A DNA stretch of 64,000 nt from Pseudorasbora parva (taxonomy: Eukaryota > Chordata > Actinopteri > Cypriniformes > Gobionidae): contig NC_090187.1 in NCBI RefSeq assembly GCF_024679245.1, forward strand, positions 22,715,995 to 22,779,994, written 5' to 3'. A program made the position numbers and the translations under genes. Numbering within the stretch: the stretch's first letter is position 1; the number at the start of each line of letters is the position of its first letter. Positions 1-11,217 of this stretch are shown one piece after another. The notes beneath the pieces were generated by a model. It made no database searches. It saw nothing but the letters and a program-made list of their open reading frames with translations, and was not told the DNA's origin.

Positions 1-739
1 TCTGCCTAAAACTTGGGACCCAGCACGTCTAATGCCGTAAGATCTCTGGTCAAACAAGTGATTGGCTGAAAGGTGTATCAAATAAATATCTGATATATTG
101 TTCGTTAAAAACGTAAACAAGCCTAACGTTAACATGCTGAAACGTCAGACCTCTTTTAATCTGACATGGACAAAAGAGCACAAATTTAAATATCAATAAG
201 CAGTAGAGATTTTGCACACTGTGTCACTGTGAAATATTATGTTTCCTGGCATTGTGCACTTTGCAATACAGGTTCATCACAATGTCTTAAAGGGGTGATG
301 AATTGAGAAATCAACTTTCCCATGAACCTTTGATACATAAAAGGTCATGGTAATATATGAATATCCTGTACGTTTCGGAGCTGAAAACTTCCTTGAATAG
401 TAAAAGAAAAGCTTTTATAGAAACCAGGCCCAGAAAACAAGAGCACTCAAATCAATGATGTAATAGAAGAGTGAAACGTCGCCTCTATATGTACGCTGCT
501 TCTGTAGCCCCGCCCACCGACTCGTGGAGATATACTGATCATGTTACCAGGCAATAAACATGCCGAAGATAGCAAAATGATCATTTGTAAACAAGACACC
601 GGTTGACAATGGATTTGTAGACATATTGAGATTAAAACACAATGCTGTGCCTTCTATACTGGATACGACAGGAATGTTGCAGCACACTTATTTAAATTAA
701 ACATCTTTTTTTTATGCAATATTAGCAAATGTATTGTTA

Positions 740-1132
740 TAGATCATGAATGAATGAATGAACGAGGCATTTATATAGCGCTTTCAAATGTACTACTGTA
801 CACCCAAAGCGCTTCACACTCATGTCAGGGGTCTCTCCTCAACCACCACCAGTGTGCAGCATCCACTTGGATGATGCGACGGCAGCCACAGTACAACGGG
901 TGAGTGCGCTCACCACACACCAGCGATAGGTGGAGAGGAGAGGGGGTGATAGAGCCAATTCAGTGGATGGGGATTATTAGGAGGCCATGATTGGTAAGGG
1001 CCAATCAAGGGAATTTGGCCAGGACACCGGGGTTACACCCCTACTCTTTTACGAGAAGTGCCATTGGATTTTTAATGACCACAGAGAGTCAGGACCTCGG
1101 TTTAACGTCTCATCCGAAGGACGGATCATATT
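740..1132 (-). repeat. Interspersed retroposon with (ATTC)n tail
   Basis: Read on the minus strand, this ends in a sequence containing CTATATAAATGCC followed by an (ATTC)n run, seen as TGAATGAATGAATGAA at 747-763 on the plus strand. The body has a form I recognise as common in fish genomes, with CTCATCCGAAGGACGG at its head. A simple-repeat tail at the 3' end suggests LINE-mediated mobilisation. I cannot assign a named family. It is inserted in the TTAA family A element. Confidence 0.5.
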
Positions 1133-1680
1133 GATTATGCATACGTGATGTGTCTAACAGAACATACCAGCACACTGTCACAGGCTGGAGAATCCCTTAT
1201 GTGTTGGTTCATTGCGAGATCAGACTCCTAGGGCTTTTTCAGACGGGCTACCGAAACATAAGCACAATGGCAGTCCAATGAAACTTAAATAGTGAAATAA
1301 CATACATTTCTTGAACTCTGTTGTGTTTGAAGAGCGTGCGTGTGTGTGTGTCACGCTTATATCCACCAATCGGGCGGGCCAAGTAATTAATCAAATCAAT
1401 CAATCACAGGTGAATGAGGAATAAATCCTTGTGTTTGTTTGGTAAAAAACGTTTTAAGACTGAGCCCAGTCAGAGAATTATTCCGGCCGCTTTCAAAACA
1501 ATCCCTCTCTCATGTGAACTGACAGGGGAGTATAGGTGTCATGGTTCATGAATTCATCGTCTCATTCTGTCTGTGTTGTGTGGTGTTGTTGGAGGCGTGG
1601 CCATTGATTACTCATCACCGATCACTCTCACCAGCTGCACCTCATTACCTGGCCCTTATATTCCTGTGTCTCACCAACCC

Positions 1681-2436
1681 CTGCGTCCCAATTCGCATAC
1701 TATCCATCCTAAATAGTATTCGAAAATAGAATTAGTATGTCCCAAATCGTAGTATGTTGAAAAGAGTATTCCAAAGATTCCCGGATGGTTTACTATTTCC
1801 GGTCCGAATTCACAGTATGGATCGATGGGCACTCCAACGGCTGATATTGCCCACAACCCATTGCGAGTTGGACGAGGATTCGATTAGAACTACAAACGCG
1901 GATAAAAAGCGTTAAAAAACTACAAACATGACGGATGCGCGAGTTCGAAGGTTAGAGAAGTTTAGATAAAGGGGTTTGAGTGACCCTATCAATATTTAAC
2001 CTGAAAAAAATATATTTATTCAGTGTTGTCCACATTATATTTCACATGCAGCAGCATTGTGAACTTTTGTAATGACACGTTTGGCCATTAACTTTTAAAT
2101 GCATCATTATATTTAAACTGCAAACACATGAGGAGAGTCTCTGCATTAAAGACCCACAAATGGCAGATCAACGTGCGGCTACATTTCTCTCTGATACGGT
2201 AGGAGATTAAACTGAATGTGGAGGATTTGAACTGACGAATCTGACGATGCCTTACAGGGCAGATAAACGGTGACGGGATGCTCGTAACTAAGCGACAGAG
2301 TCCGTTAAAGATGGCGAAGTAGTATGTCCCGAAGCTTGCATACTTTTCTGCTGCACACTCAAAAGTATATACTTTTTCTTCACAAAAAGAGTACATACTT
2401 TTAGGACGTAGTATAAGTAGGCGAATTGGGACGCAG
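1681..2436. mobile_element. TIR DNA element, family F1, inside the solo LTR
   Basis: The 16-bp end CTGCGTCCCAATTCGC is perfectly repeated in inverted orientation at 2421-2436. The 756-bp interior has no transposase. A second member of the family occupies 5674-7857. I could not define a clean target duplication, so the superfamily is unassigned. Confidence 0.7.
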
Positions 2437-2448
2437 CACAAGTGTTGC

Positions 2449-2943
2449 CTGCTTCTGAAAACCTAGGCAGCTGACTCTTTGCACCGCTGCCTCATCAGAC
2501 AATGACTCTGCAGGCAGCGTTTGTGCGTGAAGGAACCTCACGGAACTTATTTCGGACAGACTTCTAAGGCAGTGTAACAGTTTTATGAGCTACAGATAAA
2601 TAGAGAGAGCTTTGGTGAGAACTAAACACATATTCAATTACTACATTATATCAGAAATGTAATATGTTGGTAAAAGACGTACATTTACACACAAACTGAC
2701 CCGCAAACGCAACTTCTGGACGCCATCTTTTCCCCCCAGCTCAACTGTCCCTGAATGGAAAGCACAGGATCGTGGGATAGCAAAGGCAGCGACGGATACA
2801 TCACTGATGCCTTCAAAAATCGATCAGATGAAGGTATCTTGGGAGACAGGAAGTAGAGCAAACATTAGATTCGGACGTGGCTCGATGCCTTCCTGCCTTG
2901 AAATGTGTCCTTCGAAGGCAGCATTTTTAGGTTTCGGATGCAG
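2449..2943 (+). mobile_element. TIR DNA element, family F2, inside the solo LTR
   Basis: The left end CTGCTTCTGAAAACCTAGGC and the reverse complement of the right end, CTGCATCCGAAACCTAAAAA, are imperfect inverted repeats. The 495-bp interior has no credible coding sequence; short open frames near 2.8-3.1 kb cross the element edge and are incidental. A second copy lies in the opposite orientation at 4098-5658, so the two form an inverted pair about 1.2 kb apart. Confidence 0.6.
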
Positions 2944-3220
2944 CCGTTGTCAGATCGTTGCAGTGTGTCCTGTGGGTTCCTGTTTGTTGTCTCGTGGTCT
3001 TCGTGGGATTGCTACGCTCTGGTTCCAGCCGACTGTGTCTGCCCGATCGCCTCCCTGCCTTACGGATGTTCGTCAGTGCCCAGCGAACCCTCCTTCATTG
3101 ACTTTGCTGTTATCAGCTACTGAGACATTTCTGATCTACCTGGTGTTTTGAGAGAATAAACTTTTATTTTTTCGCAATTGGATCCTCCTGTTCTTTTCTC
3201 CTAGCGCTCATGACAATAGG

Positions 3221-3427
3221 CTCATTAAATATGCAAATTTAAACCTATCCTAACCGTGGGCATTTACTTCTAAGACTTTTGTGTGGCTTGCCCGAAACCA
3301 GTGTAGAAAATAGCCTATAACTTATGATTTTTTTTTTTTTTTTTTTTTTTTTATGTAAAAACCATGCAAACATCAAGTTGACCTCAGACAACAGTATACA
3401 AAATTTTAAAAGCCAGTTCATTTACCT
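3221..3427 (-). repeat. Distal end of the first TTAA family A copy, with T tract
   Basis: After the solo LTR the host element resumes. This stretch matches the reverse complement of 48750-49010 in the intact copy, including the segment AATAGCCTAT and the end AGCCAGTTCA. A pure T tract at 3328-3352 lies inside it. Confidence 0.6.
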
Positions 3428-3431
3428 TTAA

Positions 3432-4097
3432 ATAAATACAAATACTATAAACAAACACTTTTTTGCCACTTCTGTTACACATAGGTCTACATCAAGATAT
3501 ATATTGTAGATCAAATTGGCAATGAACAGAGTAGGCTATTTCAGAATCACTTTATCATGATAGACCTGATATTATGGACAAAATTGTATTCTAGTTGTGA
3601 GTACACCAGAGTCCTATGCAATTATTCCTGCCTCACTAAATGCTGCAAAGTGTCTTCCTTTTGGTGTTATCGAAATGGCCAGCCTAAATGGAGCTGGTGT
3701 TTATTGCAAATATGTGTGATAAGATATTGGGAACATAGGCATTACACAGACTTAAACATGAATATAGAGATACTCTGAGGAACATGTGTTCATGTGCGCA
3801 TAGAGATAAGTACTTAAAAAGTCCACAAAACATAGGATTACTGCATTTTTTCAAAAAAACAAAAAAAAAAAAAACAAGGAACAGGGTAACTGAGACGGGA
3901 ACAAGACTTCAGGTAAAAGTTAAATCTTTTTGAGAAAATACTTGAGCGATACAGTCATTTATCTCAGTCTAGATAGTCCAGGAGATATAGAAATACAGGA
4001 GAAAAGCAAACCTGGGTAAATCCTTCTAGGACAAAACATAAATGAGAAGGTGAGTCTATAATCCTTCAACACTAGCACAAACATGGCCAGACAATGA
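3432..4097. other. Unassigned AT-rich interval
   Basis: About 670 bases with no recognised gene or element. A short A tract lies near 3860. Nothing further can be supported. Confidence 0.4.
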
Positions 4098-5658
4098 CTG
4101 CGTCCAAAAGCTTAAAAATGCTGGCTTCGGAGGACACATTTCAAGGTAGGAGGGCATCAAGGAACATTCAAATCCGATGTTCTTTACTTCCTGTCTCCTG
4201 AGGCAGCCTTTGATATCCCACAATCCAGTGCATTCCATTCTGTGACAGTAGAGCTAACAAAGATGATGTCTGAAAGTTGGTTGTCAGTTAGTGTGTAAAT
4301 ATACGTTTTTGACCAGCGTTTTCCACTTTTGATGTAATTTCTATTGAGAAATTACTATTGTAGCTACTGATCAAATATTGCTTAGTTCTTACCAAAGCTC
4401 TCTCTATTTTGATGTAGACCGTTACACTGTCTCAAAAGTCTGTCCGAAATCCTTTTCGTAAGATGCGCAAACACTGAATGCAAAGTCATTGCCTGATTTT
4501 AAAGGGGGGGTGAAATGCTGTTTCATGCATACTGAGCTTTTTACACGGTTAAAGACTTGGATTCCCATCCTAAACATAGTCAAAGTTTCAAAAAACTAAT
4601 GTTGGACGTTTGATGGAGTATTTCTGTGTCAAAAATACTCCTTCCGGTTTCTCACAAGTTTCGGAGAGTTTTTTTCGAGTATGGGTCTACTTTACGTTAA
4701 AAGATCGGAAGGTCCTTGTATGGGCCGTACGGGCTCTTCTCCCGGTAGGGTGCGTGCGCGTGTCACTAGCGCGAGAGAGGAAATGCACGCTGTAAACAGT
4801 AAACTGCTCTCAGCTGCAGATCCAGTCGTCCGTGAACACTAATGTCGGTTATAGTCCACGCCGCGCTCCACTTCATTCCTCCACTTTGACATTAAGGCGA
4901 CTTCAACGCTTCAGCACAGCATTCCGGGAAGGCAGCGCAGCATTTGAACCGATTTGAACGTAGAAATGCTTCAGTCGCATCGCAAAGTGGATCTCCACAC
5001 TCCAAGAAGTGTGTTTTTGATGGAGCCGTCCCAGCGATAAAGGTTCGGTCCTGCTTTGGAAGCAGCCTGTAAGTAAAACTGCTTCAAATGTCTGTGCTGT
5101 GCTTATCGTCGCGTATGTAAACATCAGTAAACGACACAATCGCGTGCTTCGTCATTCAAATGCACTAACGGACTTCATTGCTGTTCTATGTAACTTATAA
5201 CGTTACACTACTCTGACGTGCAAAACCGTTTTGCTTGCTACTAAGGTTTGGTCGCATACAATAGTCCATAAACCGAATCATGTCATGTTGACAGGCCTCT
5301 AAATACAGTACTTACCACAAAGACGGACGTCCTGCTGTTGCTGTTTCTATTTCAGCCTCTGAATTAGATTCTGGATCATATCTATTAGCTGAGATAGCTG
5401 AGATGGGTTTCTCCACGCTTGAGGATGTCACCGCTTTGCGCATATGTCATTCTTTAGCTCCGCCCACAGGATATGCCTCCAGGCGCTCGTTTTTTTCCGG
5501 AAAGACTCGGTACAGCCCATATTTCTTTTACAAATATAATAAAACGAAAGACTTTTCGGAGATATGAAGGATGCAATACTACTCTATAGGTACTCAAGAT
5601 TGACATGAGAGTAACTGAAACTGAGTGTTTCACCCCCCCTTTAAGTTTTCGAACGCAG
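4098..5658 (-). mobile_element. TIR DNA element, family F2, second copy (host of a TTAA element)
   Basis: The left end is CTGCGTCCAAAAGCTT and the right end reads AAGTTTTCGAACGCAG, which is complementary in reverse. The interior (4110-4498) matches 2449-2943 in reverse orientation, for example the segment TGAAATGTGTCC there and GGACACATTTCA here. A TTAA element of family B is inserted near its right end, leaving only 14 bp of this element beyond the insertion. Confidence 0.62.
4499..5644. mobile_element. TTAA-flanked DNA element, family B, complete
   Basis: TTAA lies at 4499-4502 and 5641-5644. The ends are a perfect 13-bp inverted repeat, AGGGGGGGTGAAA. The interior is 1138 bp and has no transposase-like open frame, so this is a non-autonomous piggyBac- or Kolobok-type element. 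The precise ends and target duplication indicate transposition rather than a rearranged fragment. A diverged internal piece of the same family occurs near 31110-31280. Confidence 0.8.
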
Positions 5659-6300
5659 CTAATGACTGTGTTGCTGTGTCCTAATTCGCATACAATCCGT
5701 CCTAAATATTTGAAATTAGAATAAGTTTGTCCCAAATCGTAGTATGTTTAAATGGTTATTCCAAAGAATCAGAAGTGCATATCTTTGCACATTCTAATGT
5801 CTAATATTGCCCACTAAACACTGCACATTGAACAAGGATTAGATTAGAACTACAAGCGAATAAAAAGTGTTAAAGTTGTCATGAACTGGCTTAAAAAACA
5901 AACCAAAAAAAAACATTATACTGTCTGAGGTTAACTTATGACATTTGCATGGTTTTTACATTCAAAAACACAATGATGAATAAGTAATAGGCTATTTTAT
6001 ATCCTGTTTTTGAGCCTCTTTCCTGGAAAGCTTGCACTGAAGACTTGGAAGTAAACTCCCACTGCTACAATTGGATAAGCTTTGCATATTTAATGAGATT
6101 CGGCTCCCCCACGAGCACACGTGTGGGTTTGTTTTGAAAGCTTGTGGGGAAACGGCAACCGGAGAGATTCCCCCAGCTTGCCTTTATCAAACAAACACAA
6201 TTTATCTCTCATGCACCCGCAATTTGAATTAAATTGTTATTTTTTTTATTACTTGGCCCATCCGATCAGTAGATATAACTTCAAACTAAGCATAAACTAA

Positions 6301-6314
6301 CACACACACACACA

Positions 6315-6396
<82 letters not shown>

Positions 6397-6404
6397 CACA
6401 CACA
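6301..6404. repeat. (CA)n microsatellite with internal (CT)n
   Basis: About 100 bp of CA dinucleotides, interrupted near the start by a short CT run. It lies inside the truncated TTAA family A copy. Confidence 0.9.
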
Positions 6405-6574
6405 AGCCTTAATGCAGAGTCAGACAATCACAGCATGATCAAAACTTCTGCGATTGCATTGTTCCTTTAAATATCAAGTCAAGAGAGAGTAAACAGCACA
6501 CTTGGTGGAAAACACATAGACCCGGGACGTTGGGCTTTGCGAGCCCTACCTCGCCCATAGGCTCAATGTCCGAG

Positions 6575-7272
6575 GCCCTGTCCACACGAACATGGGTATT
6601 TTCAAAACTGCAGCTTTTTCTATGCGGTTTGGCTGTTCGTCCACACGCAAACGCTGTATCCGGTTACTGAAACCGGACTTTTTTGAAAACTCCGGCCAGG
6701 GTGAAGATTTTTAGAAACTCCGGTTACAGCGTTGTTGTGTAGATGGTGAAACCGGAGATTTCGGCTTTTTAAGTCGAAGCGCCGTTCTCTCCTTTGTTTG
6801 ACGTCAGATTTTCCACGTTATCTCCTTTTGATTTATGTGAGTCGAGTCTAAGCGGTGGACTCTACTAACAGTGCTTATCACATGTATAGCCTACAGATAC
6901 ATGTTCAGTTATTTCATTGTATTGCAGAACAAAGGCGCCAGAATGCAATAATACAAAATAGTAAATCAAGTGTGTGAAGATATTACAGTCCACTTTGGCC
7001 CTGCACCATACAGTTACCTGTCACTGAGTCCGAAGTAAAGGAACTTGTAGAAGGGTTTCACTTGAGCCCATGGCATCCCTCAGCCAGTGCAATGTGCATC
7101 GGTGCAGTGAATGGGACCCATGTGGAAATCAGGCAGCCAATCACAGCGTAGTTTTGCATTCTCATGTGGACAGATTTTTTTTTAAAAACTTTGTTTGTTT
7201 AGACTCGATTGTTTTTTTAAAACGGAGGAAAAACTTCAGTAATAAAAATACCCGTGTACGTGTGGACTAGGC
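6575..7272. mobile_element. TIR DNA element nested in TTAA family A copy 2
   Basis: The outer sequence GCCCTGTCCACACG at the left corresponds to the reverse complement of the right end, GCCTAGTCCACACG. The pentamer CCGAG is found at 6570-6574 and again at 7273-7277, a likely 5-bp target duplication. Host family A sequence resumes after it. The interior has no transposase. Confidence 0.6.
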
Positions 7273-7959
7273 CCGAGTCTGATCAGTGATAGCGAATCGC
7301 AGCACAACACCTCAAATAAAGGATTCTCCAGCACTGTGACAGTGTGCTGAATTATGTTCAGTAAGACACATACCCATAAACAATAGATATCAAACAATCT
7401 GTTACAGCCTCACATATTATCAATATCTAACCTAACGAAAATATATTGATTTAATGTTATCCACATTATATTTAATCTGCAACCGCATTGTGAACTTTTG
7501 TTATGAATGATACATTTGAGAATGGATCATTATGCAAATTGCAAACACATGAGGAGAGTTCTCCACATGAAAGACCTACAACTGGCAGATCAACGTGCTA
7601 CTACATTTCTCTCCGAAGCGGCAGGAAATTAAATTAAATTGAATGAGGAGGATTTGAACTGTGACAAGATGATTAACAGAGCAGTTTAAACAGTCACAGG
7701 ATGCATGGAACTAATCGACAGAGACACATTTATGACGAAGTTGTATGTCCCAAAGCTTGCCATCTCTTCTGCTACACACTCAAAAGTATGAACTTTTTCT
7801 TCACAAAAATAGTACATACTTTTAGGGCATAATATAAGTAGGCAAATTGGGACGCAGCGTGTGACTGAGTGCTGCTTAATGGCACTGTGATTGGTGTGTG
7901 AATTGAGTCCAGAGTGAGCATGTGACAAGTATTGTGCAAAATTAATTAATTGGTTTTCT

Positions 7960-8230
7960 ATTTTAATATATTTGAAAATGTAATTTATTCTTGCGATGGC
8001 AAAGCGGGATTTCCAGTAGTAGTCTTTAGTGTCACATGATCCTTCAGAAATCATTCTAATATGCTGATTTGATGCTTAAGAAACTATGATCAATACTTGT
8101 GCATTGCTCAACATTTCTTTGATGAAAAGAACGTTTAAATATTAATCTTGTGTAACTGCAAATGTCTTTACTGTCATCTTTAATCAGTTTGTGTCTTTGC
8201 TGATTTTAATGCTATGTAATACACAATAAT
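7960..8230 (+). repeat. Interspersed repeat R1, copy 1
   Basis: Contains the segments GTCACATGATCCTTCAGAAA and CTAATATGCTGATTTG. The same family recurs at about 38240-38620, and at 47820-47899 plus 50800-51160 where a DIRS element splits it. I recognise the type as frequent in cyprinid DNA but cannot name the family. Confidence 0.55.
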
Positions 8231-8989
8231 AAGGAAAAAAATGAGGTTGAACACAACCTAGTTTACAATGTTTTTTCTTGTGTATTGCATCCTATTTCAC
8301 TACACTGTTTTTTTTTTTTAAAGTAGGTAGTTTCTTCTCTGTAGCGTGCAAATCAGCTATTAGCAACATTAGCATTCCATTCCAAACACACCCCTTCTTT
8401 CCTCTACTAGTAATTCGGTGCTCATCAGCTTGATTGGTTGAACTGCTCTGCTTAGTTATTTTGCATATAGTTTGATACCGACGAAGGCTCTGTTACAAGC
8501 GCTAAACCAGCCATTGGTAATGAACACCCCTCGGCGTGTATAAACAGGGCGTAATCTGCTCGAAATGAAATTAAAACAGGTCGAAACCTGCGCTCTATCT
8601 CGCAAAGACACCCAAGCGCACACCTGACAGATAACACAAACCTATTCATTTTGCCCCAAACTTATTTGCAAGTCTACATTAATTCACTTGTTTGCGAGCC
8701 TGAATTGCCTACATGATTACACATGTTTCTCAAAGCAGCAAGGTTGTTAAGGAGCATAATACTTATTTCCCATGATGAATGTATCCGGACTTGCTGGTCA
8801 GTGTGCTAATGGGGTTCTCAAGGCGTCTGAAAGACAGTGACTTTGACCTTTAGTGTAAGTGCATGGTTGACGAATACTTTTGGTTCTGCTCATGAAAAGT
8901 TTTTATTTATTTTATTTTTTATTATATATACCTTTTTTATTTTTTATTTTTTTGGTTTAATCCCAGATAGAGCCCCTATTTTTCAAATA
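8231..8989. other. Unassigned interval
   Basis: No recognised gene or mobile element. It includes T-rich runs near 8305 and 8900-8960. Short open frames here lack family features. Confidence 0.4.
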
Positions 8990-9720
8990 AAACAGCTCCA
9001 GGTGCATTTTGGGTGCCGGCAAAATATCAATAACATCAGTGTATATTCCATATCATTTTATAATTCCTAATTAAGATGCAAATGAGCTGCCGGGTGAGAC
9101 GGAATGAAGGAAACAGATACCTGGCTTACATTCGTGGAGAAAACACCCCTCTCTTCATCTATTTGTCAAACGTTCCCATGATTCTGTGGGGCAGTTTGAG
9201 CCGGCAGCTAATCAGAGGCAAACAAGAGGGGAAAAAACACCCCGGCTCCCCGAAATTGGCTAATTTTCAGTTCCTCGAGTGGCAGCATGTGTTTAGCAAT
9301 TACAATGATCCCATAAATATCCCAAGATCCCCGAAACAGGGCAGGAGAACCAGAAAACAATTATGATTAGCGATTTAATTATAGTCTAAACTCCATCAAA
9401 GTAAATTTAGGCTATGATTGCTCGAGAACCGGCTTGAAGAGGGAGCTACTGTATCCCCATTACTTTCTGTTCTGAACTCAATCTTCCGCACAATCTCGTG
9501 ATGAGAACCAATCATAAGGCTTAGCATCATGCTAATTAGAAACCGTTCTGCTGATTATCTTAGAGCCATATGCTTCTGATGTTTTGGAGGAAGTGAAATA
9601 TGGCGCCATTAGCTTCTCGTCCCCAGAAAGAATTGGCCAACTGAATATCATCATGACCAAAACAAGGTATCACTCTAATGTCGCGTGGGCCGCGTGTGAA
9701 GGCTTAAATACCTGAAGTAA
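8990..9720. promoter_or_regulatory. Candidate conserved non-coding element
   Basis: This 0.7-kb stretch is complex, non-repetitive and more GC-balanced than its surroundings. It holds an octamer ATGCAAAT (9075-9082) and several homeodomain-like TAAT/ATTA cores near 9360-9390 and 9528-9540. The open frame at 9076-9366 has no recognisable domain. An enhancer role is inferred from composition only; conservation would need a cross-species alignment. Confidence 0.25.
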
Positions 9721-9824
9721 ATTGATGCTCCTCTATGAAATGTCTTTTTGTGTTTCCCTTTCCATGTTAAAACTCTGTTTTGATCTTTATCACTTTAGTT
9801 CAGCTGAAGATGCGTGGGCATGTC

Positions 9825-10604
9825 ATACCCCTTTTCCACCAGAATGAACTGGGTGCTAGTTTAGAGTCTGTGCTAGTGCCAGGTCGTAGTTGGTTCTACT
9901 GACGAGCCTTCTAAGAACCATTTGGCTTTCCACATGCTAAGAGCCTCAACAGAGCCAGGGTTTACGTCACTGTATATGTCTCACCTTTCTCAGCAACGCT
10001 TGTGAGGCAGAGGGAAACACAAACACACACACACACATACACACACCAGGCATGTTCTAATGCATTGACACTGCGTAGACCGACCCGCGTACGATAAAAA
10101 AAAAAAAAACAAATGAGTGAATCAAAAGCATAAGGAGTCTTTTGCTCTCGCTGCACTCGTTGTCATACAGCAATTGGTCAGCACATCGCCAATGCATCTC
10201 GAACAAGCATTCTATCAACAATGGCGAACGTTGCGTTACTATTGATTCACATGGCTTTATGACATCGTAAATCATCGGCATCAAAACACAGCAAATCCAA
10301 CGCATTCATGCAGTTCGCCGTAAGTATAGTGGTAAGTGATTACAAACAAGCAGCAGCTATTAGCTCCATTAGCTGCTATATAAAAAATTGTGGATCTCAA
10401 GTCTGTGTTCATCTTGCTGACCCTGCCCCCAGCCGCTGACGCAAGCGGTTCTTACTTCTAGCCCAGCAATGTTTTGGTGCTACTTAAGAACCACTTTTCC
10501 TGGCTCGGAGCTGGTGCTTTGGGTGTGGAAACACAAAGAACTGATTTGAAACTAGATCCTGGCTCCGAACTAGCACCAGCACTGCCTTGGTGGAAAAGGG
10601 GTAT
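9825..10604. mobile_element. hAT-like TIR element
   Basis: Both ends carry a perfect 17-bp inverted repeat, ATACCCCTTTTCCACCA. Similarity continues imperfectly inward, with GGTGCTAGTT near the left end and AACTAGCACC near the right. The 780-bp interior has only short meaningless frames. The end resembles fish hAT-derived MITEs; I found no clear 8-bp duplication. Confidence 0.62.
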
Positions 10605-10699
10605 CAGTGGAATTTAAATGGGTGTTGAAATAATACTCATCAGACACAGATGCATATGCAACAGAGGCCAGCTAGTAGTAGTTGCTGTGCAAGTAAACC

Positions 10700-11090
10700 T
10701 CACTCCTCTAATCTCAAGAGACCCTCTAGTGACTGACGCTAGGGGTTGCAGCCTTTAGCCTCCTTGTTAGAGCGTCCGACTCTCATGCCGGCGGACCGGG
10801 GATCGAGTCACGGCACCAATGTAAAACCTTCTGTTCGTACCGGGACCCGATCCCCGGTCCGGGGATTTACGGAGTAAATCCTCAGTGAGGTTTACTCACA
10901 CAGCAACTACTACTAGCTGGCCTCTGTTACACTCACCCCCCTAAACCTCACTCCTCTGACCTCAAGAGACGCTCTAGCGACTGACGCTAGAGGTTGCAGC
11001 CTTTAGCCTCGTTAGAGTGTCCGACTCTCATGCTGGAGGACCGGTTTCGAGTCCCGGTCCGAACAGAAGGGGTTACACATACTTTAGTAG
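10700..11090 (+). repeat. Tandem tRNA-like (SINE-like) repeat
   Basis: Two related copies each contain a box-A-like region (TTAGAGCGTCCGAC near 10768 and TTAGAGTGTCCGAC near 11012), a CTCTCATG loop and a box-B-like motif (GGGGATCGAGTC near 10798; GGTTTCGAGTCC near 11042). Each is preceded by GTTGCAGCCTTTAGCCTC. The arms do not form a full cloverleaf and no clean acceptor stem is seen, so this is a tRNA-derived repeat rather than a tRNA gene. A decayed relative lies near 42830-43130. Confidence 0.5.
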
Positions 11091-11217
11091 AGCAGTCTGA
11101 GTCAATAAAAAAATACAGAGGCCTGAGATCATAAAAAAAAATAAAAAAAAAATCAAGTTCAAAACATACACATGTGCCAAGCTTTTAGAAATATAATGGT
11201 TTCAAACACTGCAAAAA

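Larger units (their letters stand above)
1537..3215 (+). mobile_element. Solo LTR, Ty3/gypsy-like, interrupted by two TIR elements
   Basis: The segment begins TGTCATGG and ends CTCATGACA, so it has the TG...CA ends of an LTR. The pentamer ATAGG occurs directly before it (1532-1536) and directly after it (3216-3220), a perfect 5-bp target duplication. An AATAAA signal lies at 3155-3160. Removing the nested elements at 1681-2436 and 2449-2943 leaves about 430 bp, a normal LTR size. No internal retroelement sequence is present, as expected after LTR-LTR recombination. The gypsy assignment is from general resemblance only. Confidence 0.78.
287..3431 (-). mobile_element. TTAA-flanked DNA element, family A, copy 1 (host of a nest)
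   Basis: TTAA lies at both edges (287-290 and 3428-3431). The left edge reads AGGGGTGATGAATTGAG inward, the reverse complement of the right edge of the intact copy at 48741-49765; the right edge retains GCCAGTTCA, matching that copy's left edge. Subtracting a retroposon (about 740-1132) and a solo LTR with its duplication (1532-3215) leaves about 1.04 kb, close to the 1025 bp of the uninterrupted copy. TTAA target duplication is known for piggyBac and Kolobok elements. I see no transposase, so this is non-autonomous, and the superfamily is an inference. Confidence 0.72.
5870..7434 (+). mobile_element. TTAA-flanked DNA element, family A, copy 2, right end missing
   Basis: TTAA at 5870-5873 is followed by AGTTGTCATGAACTGGC, the family A left end. 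Similarity to 48741-49220 continues on both sides of the nested element at 6575-7272 and fades near 7434, where family F1 sequence resumes. The expected AGGGG end and its TTAA are not found, so the right part was deleted. Confidence 0.6.
5674..7857. mobile_element. TIR DNA element, family F1, second copy (host of a nest)
   Basis: The left end CTGTGTCCTAATTCGC and the reverse complement of the right end, CTGCGTCCCAATTTGC, are near-identical inverted repeats. Both flanks match the family F1 copy at 1681-2436. A truncated TTAA family A element starts at 5874 within it and itself contains a third element at 6575-7272. Confidence 0.65.

Noticed and set aside
7686..8054. 122-residue minus-strand gene
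   Set aside because: It spans the right end of a family F1 element and repeat R1, both non-coding repeats.
9076..9366. 96-residue protein-coding gene
   Set aside because: No domain, signal or splice context; the sequence is better explained as non-coding.
10758..10820. A functional tRNA gene
   Set aside because: Box A and B resemble tRNA, but acceptor and other stems do not pair properly and the unit is tandem and repeated elsewhere.
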